Assembly (NCBI GenBank): GCA_011800805.1
Contig: MPNW01000003.1
Span: 1,655 to 65,654, forward strand
Origin: Hirudo medicinalis
Taxonomy: Eukaryota; Annelida; Clitellata; Hirudinida; Hirudinidae
Reading direction: 5' to 3'
DNA length: 64,000 bases
Shown here piece by piece: positions 22,413 to 37,000 of the stretch. How positions within the stretch are numbered: position 1 is the first letter of the stretch; each line of letters begins with the position of its first letter. A program made the position numbers and the translations under genes. Under the pieces are notes generated by a model. The model had not been told where the DNA came from, did not search any database, and worked only from the letters and a program-made list of their open reading frames with translations.

Positions 22413-25400
22413 TCAAACAGCATAAAACTGGGTTGCGGTCGAAGATTGAACTTCTATTTGGCTGAGTTTGAATTGCATCCTTTTGATCCACTTGGCAAGC
22501 ATCTCACAGAATATTTTTGGTTCTTTGGATGATTTTGATGGTCTCCAGTTCTGGCACATTTGTAATCTCACTTGCATATGACCTGGTAACTGAAGCATTT
22601 TGAAAATGAGCTTAGACTTAATACTCTACATTCACATGGCTTTAAATTTAAAATATAAAATTTACCTGACTATGATAAGAGCGCAAGATTGGGACCCACA
22701 ATGAGAACAGCTGAAATTGAGAATAGTAAGATCGAGATGAGGACAAATGACGAATGCATGTACCTCATGAGACAGTAGCATTAAAGCACTAAGAAGTCAA
22801 CGATAATATCTAGTCTGATGAATGGAGAAGATGGGCAAATAGTGAGTCTTATGAGTTGATTAATAGGTTCTTGTGAGGTTGTTGAGGGCAGACTTTGCAT
22901 GGAAACAAGCTTACAATAAAGGAAAAAAATTGCATTAAGAACCTTCACAAGTACAGTTGAGTTGCACTCCTGCAAAGCTTCCATTAAGCTCAAGAAATGA
23001 AGGTTTACCATCTCTGACATCTGAAAGGAACAAATGAACCACTGCTGTTTCACCTTTGATAGATTCACCTAACAAACACATAAGAATAAGATATGTCTCC
23101 AATACAAACCACTTTGGAGTGGGACAGAAGTTGCAAGATGCCCGGGGTGACTTTACCCCAAAAGTCGATGATGGTTTGATGGGGAGCAGTAGAGTCATCC
23201 ATGAGTGGCATATCAAGAATATCTTGTAACTCGCAATACATGGTCCATAACTAGCATTAAAACAATTAATTGCAGTGCAAGCAGTATTCACTGATATCAT
23301 GATGATATTTTTACACACCAATGTTATAAATTAACCTGACAAAGCATGAAAGCATGGAAAAGAGATGACATGTGAAGGACAGAAGTCTGAAAAGAAAATT
23401 TAGGAAAATATTTTTCTTTCATTCTAAGAATTAAAAACGTATTTGGCAGCTTTTCTTTTCTTTTTGGGTGTGCAGGTTGGCCGAATAGGTTGCATTCCTG
23501 CATATGACAGTAATGGCAACAGTCGTCGTGTCGTGTTTGAAACCCATCCTGCAATGCCGTAAGCACCCTTGGGAAGGAGCGCTATTACTTATTTATTTAT
23601 TTATTAAATAAGTGAGCAGAGGACAGAAGCCTCTTACCTGCTCACTATATAAATGGTTAAACAAAAAGTGCCTCTGATGCTCTGCATATGGTGCTATATA
23701 AATGAAGTATTTTTAGTATGTTTACATTTTATTCTGTCCTATTTACAATAACAGTTGAACATGTCAAAGCAACATCAAGATTATAAAATCGTTGGTCACT
23801 TTTCTATTAAATTCTATATGAACTGCATATTCCATGCTCCTGGTCCACTGCAAATTGGATTGTTGTAATTTGGTAACAAATCATAAAACCTTAGATTGTC
23901 CACTGAATCCAGTGAGGATGACCATGATGTGATCAGCTATGTAGCCACAGCACTCCATGGTCAGAGGGCGACAAACAATGGCCCCAGCAGCTCCAGTAAC
24001 TGCACTGTGCATGAGTGAACTAAGCAGCAGCCAGCACAAGATGCGAACGTGACAAATGCAATCCACAAACTCTCTTGGACTGGAAATTACTTTGTCATTC
24101 AATTATATTTGAAATTCTCAATTATATTTCAAAGGTTAAATAGATCATCTCTAAATATCTGCATGTGCTAAGCTTTAAGTGACATGTGATCCAATAAAAA
24201 GGAATAACAAATCAAATTTGAATAATCAAACCCTTGCTGGATAGCAGAAGGTGGGTGGAAGAGCCATGGAAGATACCTGGCAACAAGTCTTCCATCTTTG
24301 CCGCTCGAGTATGAGAACTCGAGTGCAACAAATTGAGCTATGCCAACTTTTAAGTGACTTCCAAGTGTGTCTTCATTCAAATTTTGAAATGCCCCCTTTG
24401 TATTAGTCTTAATAAAAAAAAGATATTGTTTATGCATTGGCACCATATCAAAACATAAAATTTAGAATAAAATAGTATTTAGGGCCAATAAAAATGTTTA
24501 AAATGATATTTCTGAAGCCAGTAAACATCTAACTTTGAGTTTGTTGGTGGTGTGAATATCAGCAATGAATTCAATACAATCTGACAAGTGCATCTTGAGA
24601 CAATCGGCAACATTTGTGGACACGAGAGTTTGCGAGTGAGGATTGAAGGTGTAAGAGGCAAGTTCTTTGACAATGTTTATGGGCCCAAGAGTCCCACCTG
24701 CATCCAAGCACATCATCTGCAATGAAAGGTAAAAGTGTAACTAATGAATAATAATTGGATAATTTATTTATGAGTAGTGAATCAAATCAACCTGCACAAG
24801 AAGCACAAAATTTTCATCTGGTAAAACTTGCTTGAATCTGATTGTCTGAACCAACTCTGCCACAACAGACCTCGAGAGGTAGAATTTATCTCTCTCCTTT
24901 GGATTTTGAGATTTTTTTTTATTGCTTATTTTTGTTTCTTATTTTGATTATGAATCGGTGGTTCTTAAACAAACTTTTGTGAAAGCCCGTCCACAGAGAG
25001 AACAAATATCCATCAAAAGTTGAAGCCTGAAACTGCAATTCTGTATTGTGAAGCTCAACACCTTTGAGAAGGGTTCCAGAATAGACTTTGAAAAATAAAT
25101 CACTTCAATTATTATTCAAATGTTTTCAAAATGCAAATAAATTCTTTAGCAATTAAAATCATGATAAAATAAGAAGAAATATTACTTTGACAGATGAAAT
25201 AGCAGGCATCTTGAGGATGGAGATGATGATCTTCAGGAGAGAGTTCACGTGGTTGAAAGGGGAGGGAATAAGGATGGAAATCTTCCTGAAAAATCCCTCA
25301 AACAAAGAAATGAGAGCAGGAGTGGAATCAAGAATGAGGTGATCCATAAAGTTTGAGAGATTTACAACGGCATTGGTCAACTGGTCATTTGTCAAAGTCC

Positions 25401-28030
25401 TCATCTCATTAAGGCCCTGTTGTCATACGAATCATTCTTCAAAATAGGTTGATAATGATGTGTTGAGTGTTGAACAAATGATGCTTGTCTTCTCAAAAGA
25501 TCTACAAGCCTATGACAGAATAGAACTTTCTAATTCTTCAGAACTCTTAATTGTTACCTCTAAAATGAGTTGCAGTGCAATGGGGCAATTCAATTCAGAG
25601 AAGTCTGCAAGTGTTGAAGCCAGAACACTCAGGAAGCAGTTGTCTAAAGCAATGTTTTAAGGATCAGCACACATTTTACTGATTATTAATAGGAAGTAAT
25701 TTATTTGGCTAGTAATGAGCAGTTAATAAATAAAACCCTCCAATAACATTGGAGCACTAATTACTTCATTGGAAATAACAAACCACAAATAATTGAGGTA
25801 AAAAGCTGTGGGAAAACATTGTTGGGTGCAAGTTGATGGAGGACACATCTTAGAAACTGTCTGGCTGTGCTCATTGAATTTCCTGGTATCACAACCCCAA
25901 CCCTGATCAATACAAATTGAATTCCAAAGTTGAAGGTACTATTTCAATAAGAATTTTGAAGACTGCTATGAATAATTAAGCAGGCTAAACTGCATAACAG
26001 AAGACATATCGGATGGTACTTAACCACATAATAGAAGATATATTGGATAGTACTTAACTGTTCTGATTGCCATAGGAATGGACTGTTAGCAGCTATCCTG
26101 AAATAAACACGTGATAGAATATTTAATTTCATAAAAAAAAATTTATTTAATATTGAGGTATTAAAATCAAATAATAACGGTTTAGGATTTAATAAAGCTT
26201 TAAGTTTTATTTTCTCACAAGTTTCTTTTAAATAATTTTTTATTTGTGATAGTTGTTCTTGCAAATAAACAAACCTGGACACACAAAGAAACATATTTGG
26301 CAAGAGAGAAGCTGCCATGACTGGTTCCCGATGGATGAAAGTTGCAAGGCACACAATGGCTGTGCTGACAGTCTCCTCATCATAGCACTCCAATGGAGTG
26401 GAACACGAGGGACACTGATCCACCAACAAGTTGTCCGTCGATCGGCTGCAACTTCCTTGCTTCTGCCTTGGATCGGGTTCTTCGGAATGCTTCTGTTGCA
26501 TTTCTGACCTCCTCGTTCTGTCAAATGCAGGTGAAAATGCATCAACAGTATTCATCGTTGTTATTACTAAACATTCACAAATTTATAAAATGTTAAGGAA
26601 TGTCAATGAACCAATAAATAATTCATCTGCAATGCATCAATAGATGATTCATTTGCAAAAATTAAAAAATTTAAACTAAACAAACAAATGCTCAGAGATA
26701 TCAAAAAATGGAATGGTCACCTTCCACTGGAAATATGTTCAGAAATGAAAGTGTTGAGTTCAGGAATCTCATTAACCAGTTGCACCATGCTCAACCCTGT
26801 TTTGCGTGACTTTCTTCCCTTTGTGTCAGATTCAACTGCTTTAACTTTAGTAAAGAACATTGTAAAACTTCAAGACTGCTTCATTAACTTCTTAAAAACA
26901 ATTCAATAAAAGTATTCATCACTTGGGGTTTTCCCATGCTTGGATGCATCATCATGAAATGTTTTGTTGTCCACAGCCAAGTAGTCATCGCACCTCAATG
27001 ATTTTGATTCTCCATTTTTCAGTCCTTCCCTCTCATTGACTACATCAATAACCTTTAAATGGCGGTGATTACCATTTCCAGTAAGAATCACTATCAATAT
27101 GATTTTTGCTCATGTTTTGAGTTTCAATAAAAGGTTCAAAAAAGAAAAAGAAATATTGCTAAGTGATGATAACTATTAATTGATCAATAAAAAGTCGACC
27201 TTAGGTTGGGCTTGAACCCAGATATGAAAGCTATCAATTTAGCAGAGCATAAAGCAACAATTGCTAACATTGGAATGTAGATTTTTGGACAGAAGCTCAG
27301 AAGCATCCAAAATGATGGAAGAAGTTTCAGAATCTTTGTGACCCTCATGCTTTGATGCTCCACTTTTTGAGTGAGATAAATTTTTCAGTAGGATTCCATC
27401 ACCTTTCTGAATAAAGCAATTGAACTTTTACTTGTTGTTATTTATTCAGGAAAAAAAAGAAAATATTAAGGTAGAAACTAAAGGTTAAATTTACTTTTGG
27501 TTGTTGTTAATATTAAGATAAATGAACAACTAATTTCTTCAGGAAAAATAAAAATGACTGATGACCTGGAACCTCATCTTCATGGCAGAGAAAGTAGACT
27601 CCTCTGAGTCGAATGGAATCTTATATTCGGCTATCCTACGTGCTTGGTCGTCTTCGCTCCTGTGCTGACCTCCTTCATCTTTTCTCTTTCTCCAACCATC
27701 ATCGACCTTGGCAGACTTCAACCTATATATACAAAATATATACAATATTATTTATTCTAATGTCGTGATGTTCCAACTTCATCAGTGGTCAGAAGATACA
27801 AGATTTCATGATGACTAACATGGACTTTGAGAGGACAGGAGATGATGATCTCGAAAAAGTGGGACTCTGGAAACCAGATGCCATTTGATCGAGGATGGCT
27901 GCAGATCTTCTGGTCGTCTGAGGAGTGAATGAATGGGCCGGAGAGGACATGACCTCCTCCTCGTTACTTCCGGGCGGAGTTTCTATCTCCAGGATGTTCT
28001 CCAAGTCCCCCACCGATACATTGCTGGTGT
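22413..28030 (-). other. UNC79: UNC79 exons 34-53
   Basis: Exons: 27820-28030, 27566-27722, 27269-27406, 26923-27052, 26721-26844, 26275-26517, 26059-26097, 25784-25902, 25558-25643, 25186-25416, 24975-25085, 24792-24896, 24534-24716, 24232-24407, 23890-24079, 23336-23386, 23113-23250, 22943-23020, 22666-22710, 22413-22589. The first five encode the poorly conserved, charged, probably disordered middle (SFTPQTTRRSAA, KVDDGWRKRKDEGG); their limits are the least sure in the gene. The sixth encodes CPSCSTPLECYDEETV, a conserved cysteine-knuckle followed by the start of the C-terminal helical repeat region. Everything after it aligns almost without gaps to remembered UNC79 sequence. Confidence 0.85.
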
Positions 28031-31000
28031 CTTGAGTTGAACAGAAGCAACTAAGTTACAACTGCCATTAAAGATAGTCTTACAAATAAAACCTCTGTTT
28101 CTCTGAAGATAGGGACTTGGCAGAATGATGGCTTCTTCTTTTCTTTTGCATTGGTGGAATCGAGCATCAATTGTGTTGATCGTGATTTTTATCAATCTCA
28201 TTATCACCTCAGAGTTTGAATAGGAATACTGGTAAAAAAATGATTTATTAATAAATTTACAAAGTTATTCTAAAAATATGTCCTAGTTATTAATATAATC
28301 ATAGAAAATTAAGACACCTTGTACAGGATTACCAACAAGGACTGGAGCCAAGAAATTCTAACATAGGGTTCTAGGTACCAGAGTGAGTAGTTGGGTGGCT
28401 GGTAGTCGCTGGCATACCTCTGAGGGGAAGGACAGTACTGGAGGATATCCAGTGCGAACGGAAGCATGGTGCTGCCAAGTTTGAAGTTTCTGTCCAACAC
28501 CTGGAATAATTTTTGTTTTTAAATGCAAATGCACGAATAAAGTTTAACAAAATTGCCCAATAAAAATAATTTGTTCTTAGTTCAAGCAAATCAATGATAT
28601 TACGTTACGTTATTATGATGTAATGTTATGCTGTTATTATGATATTATGTTGTGCTGTTGTTATTATGATATTATGTTATGTTATTATTATGACATTATG
28701 CTACCTTTGCAAGCCCAGATATGTAAGCATTGAACACCACAGATGTCCTGAAAGAGTATTTCAATATCAAACTTGGACAGCTTGCAATTCAGTTTACTTT
28801 TAAGTTCCCAAGTCTATTCATACCATCACAATTTTCAGATTGGAATTTTAGAAAATTTCAAATGGTTTGAGAAAAAATTCATTAAAACATAAGCAAAATA
28901 ACAACAACAATAAATAAGTTACAAAGCAGTAAAATGAGAAAGTTGAAAAATCATGTGGCACCTCAGTTTGTATGGGGGTATTGTAAAGACCTTCTCGGAA
29001 ACATTGTATCCAAGAAAGAGGCTCACATGCCACAAGAGGTTACTCTAAATTAGCAAATTTAATGTTTAATTTAGATTGACCAAAGAATTCAAAAGAATTT
29101 CTATTAAATTAATTGCAATCTATCTTCATCAATATAATTCTCATCAAATCAGTTTAATATCCATAAACTTACCAAGGACTTGCTTGGCTCAGTATCATTT
29201 TCATCCTCAGAATTCAGCATAAGTTGCTGTTGTTTTAAAATATATGAAATGTGCAGAAATTCTGACTTAGTACAATAAATGTAATAATTAAAATCTGTCC
29301 AATAAATTTTATAATTAAATGGTAGGAGCTTATAAAGTGACATTGCTCAATTTATTAAATGCTGTAAGACGAAGATTGCAAATCAACAAACACTCATAAA
29401 CAAATCAATGAGATGGTGCAGAGTTTCACGATCAAGGTCTTCAAATGCTACAATCTTCTGCAACAAACACATCAAATTGTTTTCTCCATCAGTGAATTCC
29501 CTCAAGTTTCCACAAACTTGAGCTGAAATAAATATTGAATTATAGCAAAACACAATGAAATGTTTTTCTGATAAACTCTATAAAAATTAGAAATGAAATA
29601 ATTTCATTTCTTGCAAATAAAGCTCAGAATGGACTGACCATTCAAATTAGTGAAGAGACCAGCTCCAAATCTTGACCCTCTGCCTCTATAAAGTGGTGCA
29701 GACTGTTGTCTGACATAGGCCGATTTCTTCTGATCTGTTTTATTTCTTTATTTCATTCAAGTCATTGTTTGCAAGTGAGAGATGTTTTAAGTCTTTGATA
29801 AATGTATTTGCAGTTAAAATATGAAATATTAATTGTGATTTTGAGCTGGAAAAAACAGTGTTTTACTGGAAAGTAATAACAATATTAATCGACTTCTTGC
29901 GACTAAGAACAACTAATAATATTAATAATAATGTAAAAAAACAATAATATATTGTCCATGAAGTTTAATAAACTATGTAATTACAAATAAATGTTCTCAT
30001 GCACTTCATTCTATGAGACTCTTGATTTGATCCATTTCCAAATCAAATCAAATAAATAATCTAGCTCACTAGATGAAGAATTGATAAAAGAATAATGTAC
30101 TTCACTCTAACAACGCAAAGTTGAAAAGAAATTCTAGAGTTAATTCTAAGAAGGGTTGTGAAAAACATACTAACGTTTTTTTCTGCTAACTTTATTACAA
30201 ACAAAAACATTCAAAGCTGATAAAGATTATACTCCCAAAATTTATTTTATTGTATAACTAAACCCTATTCAATTGAAATGTTACACATGAGCCAAAGAAA
30301 CCCAACCTTTTCTAAGAGGAGCAAGTTGCTTTGAATAAACAAGCAATGTAGACAGGGGTTTTCCTCCACCAATGTTCAGTGTTGAACATTTCTTGAAAGA
30401 TTTCAGATAGCTGGACCTCATCAGAGCCGTGCGAGCTCTTGTTGCCTTTTCCAGAAAATAATCTCCCAAAAGATCACTGTGATGCAAGTCTTTAATGAAT
30501 TTAAATTTGGGTTTACCTATTTGCCTATCCAGATAAAAAAAAACAATCAAGGCAAATCTATATAACAAACCTTCGAGATGGGCAATTTCCCCCACGTTTT
30601 CAAGACCAATTTGTGCTTCCAAACAGAGCACATCAAGTTTATTGAAGAAAAAGTCCCAGGAGAGAATGGAGGGATTTTTATTTGAGTTGAGAAGGACAGT
30701 TGACAATTTTTTTAATTTATTGAGAATCAACGTCCTGTCATTAATCAGCAAATCAAAATGATGCTCCAAACAGAGACACATGCCCTAAAAATATTCCACA
30801 TGATCTCACAGACATTTTTTTTATGTATGTATTCTTTTTATTGGGCATAAATGTCATGAAATACATAATTCAGAATAATCAATTGTCCAAAGGATCATCC
30901 AAAGGGATGTATTCCCTTCCAGATTATCGAATAGTTTACCTAATAATTTACTGAATAATGATGATTCACTTTCAAAAAGGACTATCAGATTTATAAAAGA

Positions 31001-34000
31001 GTTTTATTTTGATGTTTTATGCATGAAAATATTAGAAAAGTAGTAACAAGATGACAAGATGAAATAATAAACTATCAAATAATGAATAAGAAATTAGAAT
31101 CCAACTCTATAAAAACCTTAAGAGCTTTGATGCTCATTGACTCGATGAGAAGTGCAGCCTTGACAGCAATGGAAGAGTTGACGTCGTCAAGAGAACCAAT
31201 GAGGTGGTAGAATGCGTGCGCAAGAGAGGATCGCACATATTCATTGGTTCCAATCTTTTCCTCGGTCAAACAAGAAGCCACCACTGCCACCTTCTCAGCT
31301 TACAATTTAAGACAGTCATAATTTATGCACAAATGAAATAGTCACACAACAAATAGTGAAACTAACTGGCTTTAAATCTAACATTCCAAGAGTTGTTTGA
31401 AAAATTGTTCTCAATTAAATTTCCGAAGACATCAACACTGAATGGAAAGGTGAGGAAATAAATCAGAAGAGACACAGCACTTGAACTGGCCTGGTTGTGC
31501 TCAGAAGTCAACATATTCCATAACCTGTTAACATATTAATTAATTAATTATTAAATCAATATGATTAATTTATTATTAAATCAATATGATATGCCTCAAC
31601 AAAATATGAAACAAAAGACTAATCGAATAAAAAATGTTGTTGCATCATTTTTTCCTTCCTCATTGCAAAGTTTTTAATTCTGACTCACCCTGGTAGGGCA
31701 AGGTCTGCAGAAAAATGTTTGAAAAAGTTTCTTTCCTGAAGGTTCTTCTGCATCCTGAGGAAATCAGAATGTTGACACAGCAGATACATCGATGTCAGAC
31801 ACAAGTACTTGCATTCGACGTTGGAGACAACTCCAATCAGCTGAACAGCGTTGGAATGTTTTACAATTAAAATGAACATTAAAATGAATACAAAGTTGTG
31901 CTACACAATGTAAGCTAGCACAATTTCATTCTTGTTGTGATGTAATAATCATATATAACTTGTCAAACTAATTAAGGGTCCAGTGCTGGAGTTGGTTAAT
32001 AAATAAAAAATTAAATATTCAAAATATTAATATTAAACCATAATATTAAGTAAATAAAGCAAAATGGCTTCTGCCTGAAAACAAGCAGACCTCAGAAAAA
32101 TGAAAAAGAAGTCGGTGCTGGGGAGGTAAAGCTGACAAATTAAATTCCATGCTTCCATTTTCTGAAACGAAATTAAAAATCATTCATAATAAAATGACAT
32201 TAATATTAATGAGATTAGTGCTGAATGTAAGATTAGTAATTAATTGCAATAAGTACTCAAAATAATTGGAATGATAACATTAAGAATAGCAACTTACCTA
32301 TGAGCTCCTGATCAACAACACTCACAGGTCCATTCTCCACGGGCATCTTGGGACTTTTTGAAACGATGAATGTAATCAACTTGTTGCAGAGAAGATGCAG
32401 GGTGATCTGATTGCTGCTGCCAATGAGGATGGTTTCATCAAGGAGGATGGTGATCATGCTGGAGAGCATTTCAATGATGGTTTGGTTGACGGCTTCATTC
32501 ACTTCTCTGTGAGGCTCCACATCTTGTATCTCAATCTATTCAAAGCCATCAACTTTAGTAAGTCATGTCTGTTGATTTATACAAAGTGGAATGAAACACC
32601 AAACATAAAGTATTCGAAGCTCGAGGTCCCACATCTAATGGCATTCATTTAACATGTGATTATTTTCACAACTTATTATTTAATAATTATTATAATTAAT
32701 ATAATTAAAATAACAGCAAGGGGCTGCTTTGGCCTGTACCAAGATGTATCATTATTATCATCATAAAATATCCAATGACCTGTTTGAGGAGGACATCCAA
32801 CATAATAAGATAACATTTCAGGTGCTCTTCACTGCTTGATGAATGCACTTCATCCACTGGATCGTCTGCATCTTTCTCTTTTTCCTCATCTTTTTCATCA
32901 TCGTCTTCTCCCCCTTCAGTCTTCAGATTGGTTTCAGGCTTGTCACATGAAACTTTTTGAAAGGCTACCTTCTGAAGAGATGTTGTACCAAGCATGAACA
33001 TTTCAACAAGGATTTCAATGGAGATGAAAACTTGAAGATCTGTCAATATCTGTAGAAGGCAACTCCATTTAAATAAAAGCAATAGCCATTTTATCATTTC
33101 ATCAAATTTCAAAATTATTAAATTTATATGCTTAAAGAAGTCTGTTTTAGCAAATCAAACACAAATTACAAGGACTCAAGAAAAGCCTGAAGGATGGATC
33201 AGTGAAATCCTTCAGTGACTTCATTTATAATAAGTGCATCGAGAGATTTGGGGTCGTGCCTGTCAAGCGACCGCAGGAAAAGAAGGACTCCAGGCGACAG
33301 CGCGAACTCAGACGCCTCAAATGCAAAAAGAAAGCTCTTCGCCGTTGGTGGAAAGTGGCTAAAGAAGACGAGAGAGAAGGACTCTCCTCCTACGGGAGGA
33401 CGTGAAGAGACGAGTGAGGGACTTGCGCCGCGCAGAAAGAGGGAGACAGAGGAAATATGAGAGGAGGAGAGCTATTAGAAGAATTTTTAGCGATCCATAA
33501 AGATACTGGAGATCGCTACTAGACCCTCCGAAATCGGGTGAACTTTCTGCAGAGCAAGACAAGTTGGAGGAACACTTACTTAAAACGTACAGCGGTACCG
33601 CTGCTGACCAGTTCTTTTTGTTTGGCGTCTCCTTCGCTCGAGGATGTGAGAGGAGTTGCGAGGAAAACGAGAAACCGATCAGCGCCAGGACCCAACGGAG
33701 TTCCCTATCTCCTATACAAAAAGATGCCCAAAAACACTATATTTGCTGCATTCCCTCATTCAGAGAGCTTGGTCGTCGGCCACGGTCGATGATGAGTGGA
33801 AGAAGGCAGAGGGCGTCTATATTCCAAAGGAGAAAGACTCCAAAGGTCTGAATCAATTCAGACCAATATCGCTGCTTTTTCTCCATTATGGCATCGAGGC
33901 TCACGTCGAACTACGTGGACATTTCAGTCCAAAAGAGAGGCATTCCAGGTGTATCCGGTTGTCGCTCCTGCACACCTCGATGATCTGGGAAGCTATCCAG

Positions 34001-37000
34001 AGAGCCAAGAGGAGCCGGCTGAGTCTGTACATCATGTGGCTGGACCTAGCGAACGCATACGGGTCAGTGCCACACCAGCTTCTATGGAAAACGTTGGAGG
34101 CCCATCATGTGCCACAGCCCGTTATTCACATCCTTCAGGAATACTTTAGCGGGTTCGTGATGCGGTTTTTCACCAAGACGTACACTACAAGGTGGGTTCC
34201 AGTTGGAATAGCTTTCGGGTGCATGATTTCTCCTTCCCTATCCGTACTGGCGATGCAGATCCTACTGAAGGCAGCCGGGTCCAATATTCCAGAGGCGCAC
34301 ATTGGTAAAGGTGTATACATGCCTCCAATAAAGGCATTCATGGATGACACTACCCTGATTATGAACAGAAAAAAGGTTGTCCAAAATAATCTGGACAAAT
34401 TGAACAACCTATTAGAGTGGTGTCGAATGGCTTTCAAGCCTGCGAAATCCAGAAGTCTCGCCCTGGTCAGAGGGGAAATTCGCAGGGACATGTTCTTCGA
34501 TGTGGTGGAACAGCGAATCCCCACATCATCCGAAGAACTGGTAAAAAGTCTCGGAAGGGTTTTCGACGAATCTCTCACCGACAAGAGTATGAGAGGCGCC
34601 ATACTCCAACAAACCATCGAGGTACTGCAAGCGATCGAGGCGGCACCGCTCTAAGGGCGTTTCAAAGTTTGGTTGCTCCAGTTCGTGCTCCTTCCAAGAC
34701 TGCTCTGGGCATCTATGAGATTGGTTTGTCAGTGGTCGAGAAACTGGAAAGGAATGTTAACCGATACACCAAAAAATGGCTGGGCCTTCCTCCAGCGCTG
34801 TCATCGGTTGCCCTCTACAGCAGGATCACGAGCCTGCGACTGCCATTAAGGTCCAGCATGGCAGAGTACAAGCTCTCCAAAATAAGAATGCAGTGGATGC
34901 TCAACAACTCCGCGGAGAGCAGGATCCTCGAAGTTAAGCCACTACTCAGATCTGGAAGGAAATTCCGAGCGAAGAATGAGATCGACGAATCAGTAGCCGA
35001 GCTGATGTTCGAAGAAGTGAGAGGTCCTACCCAGACGGACCGTCATGCGGTTGGATGGAACAACCTGCCAAATGCTCCCAGGTGAGCTCATCACGCAGAG
35101 CCATTATGATTAGCCAGGAAAGGAGGCGAAAAGTGGAACAAGACTGAGTCGCGAGGGGGGTCCAGCAATCACAGCAGGGTAAATGGACAACGTGGGAAGA
35201 CATAATGCAACGACCCCTTACCTGGAGCGATATATAGAAGATGTCCCCGCTCCGACTTGCCTTCGCGATAAGGTCAGTCAACGACCAGTTGCCCTCCAGG
35301 AATTTGCAGAAGTGGGGTTTGACTAAAACATAAATAATTTGGAAGACACCAAATGCGGGCTCTGTGGCGAAACCGAGACACTGCATCACGTACTCAGCAA
35401 TTGCACGTATGCCCTTGCCAATGGTCGGTACACATGGCGACATAACCAGGCCGCAAAAGCAGCAGTCTCCAAAGCAAACTCGCGCACGATCGCAAAGCAG
35501 CGAAAGATTTATTTCTTGCGCGAGGGCTTCGCACACCTCTGAAGAGAGAGATGTCAAACTCCCAGGCGAGACATTCTTGCAGAGGCAAACGACTGGACCA
35601 TAGCAGCCGACCTAGAAGGGATGACGCACTACCCACAGGTGCTGATAGAAAGTGGCAAGAGGCCGGACTTGGTGCTCGTGTCGTCGACGGATGCCATCAT
35701 TCTGGTGGAGCTGACGGTACCGTGGGAGGATAGGCTTCAATACAACAACGCGCTCAAAGCGGATAAATATGCAGATCTGTCGATGGACCTGGAAGCGAAG
35801 GGATACCGGACAGACCTCTTTCCCATCGAGGTTGGCGCAAGGATTGGACTGTCTAGCCGAGAGAGAACGAAAGCTATGACAAGGATGTCTGAGGCCTGCA
35901 GGGACCGGCCCAAAGAGAGCCTCTCATAGCCGACGGTAAGCGTTAGGTTCCGAAGGATAAAAACCGACAGGGACATCCGGCTGATCACCGGATGCGGCCC
36001 GCCCCCCGAAAACGTCAGGAGATTCAAACATTTGAAGACGGGAACCTCCTCTGAGGAGCTCCAAGGTGGAATATTAAGAAATAATTTGATGTTGTAGCAC
36101 AGTGCCAATAATTTTAAAATAATGCACTATTTAAAAAGTGGTATGTGAAGTTCGTTTTAAAAGTAGAAATTACTTGCAACCAGGAGAGTGTTTGAAGTTG
36201 AACCTCATGATTTGTCGATTTGAATCGGAAAAGAGCGAACTGAAAAATCTCTTCACTTTTGAATGAGGATGCATTCAAACCCATGTCAAATAATTTCCTA
36301 ACAAAAATAAATAATCTTCTGTTCGTAACAGGTTAGTAATAAAAAAATTAATCACATTTTTATGTACTCATTTATGTACATTTTTATGTACTCATTAAAT
36401 ACTGAATGATTCGATGTTTAATAAAGTTGTTGATGTTCCAACCTCAAGAGAATCTTAAATTCACTCAAGTCATGTTCGAGAACTTCACTCCTGATTGATT
36501 CAAGCCAAAAAGGCATGATATAGTTCCAACACTTTGTATTTAAATGCAATTCTGTTAAATCAGGATCATCAACACAAATTTAAAATGCCACCCAAACCTC
36601 AAGTGAGATTACATTGAAAGGAATGAGGCACAACAATTGGTTCAAGCCTTCTTTGATCTGCAATGTTCTGCTTGACATAGCATCACTAAATTGAAATAAA
36701 TTTCTTTTATTAAGGAATTTAAAAGTAAATAAAATATTAAAAATAATAACTAATAACTAGTTGTTTTAAAAATGATGGTTTTAATTTTGCTGGGAATGTT
36801 TTAATTAGTTACAGGAGTTTAAGAATTATGTCATAAATTATGTCATAAATCCATTACAACCAATAAGCATTACTCACTAGCACGAAGCAACTTTGAAACA
36901 CTCGAGTGGATGAGGAAGGAGACAAGCAGTAACAATGTCTCCATGGTTTTCCAAAATATCATCCATCCATTGGCATAGATACTGACAGATATAATAAATA

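Noticed and set aside
25944..26555. A 203-codon minus frame read as one protein
   Set aside because: Only 26275-26517 is UNC79 coding sequence; the rest is intron with a good donor at 26275 and a separate small exon at 26059-26097.
32395..32652. Plus-strand frame of 85 codons
   Set aside because: Antisense to UNC79 exon 20, which fits the family and has phase-matched splice sites.
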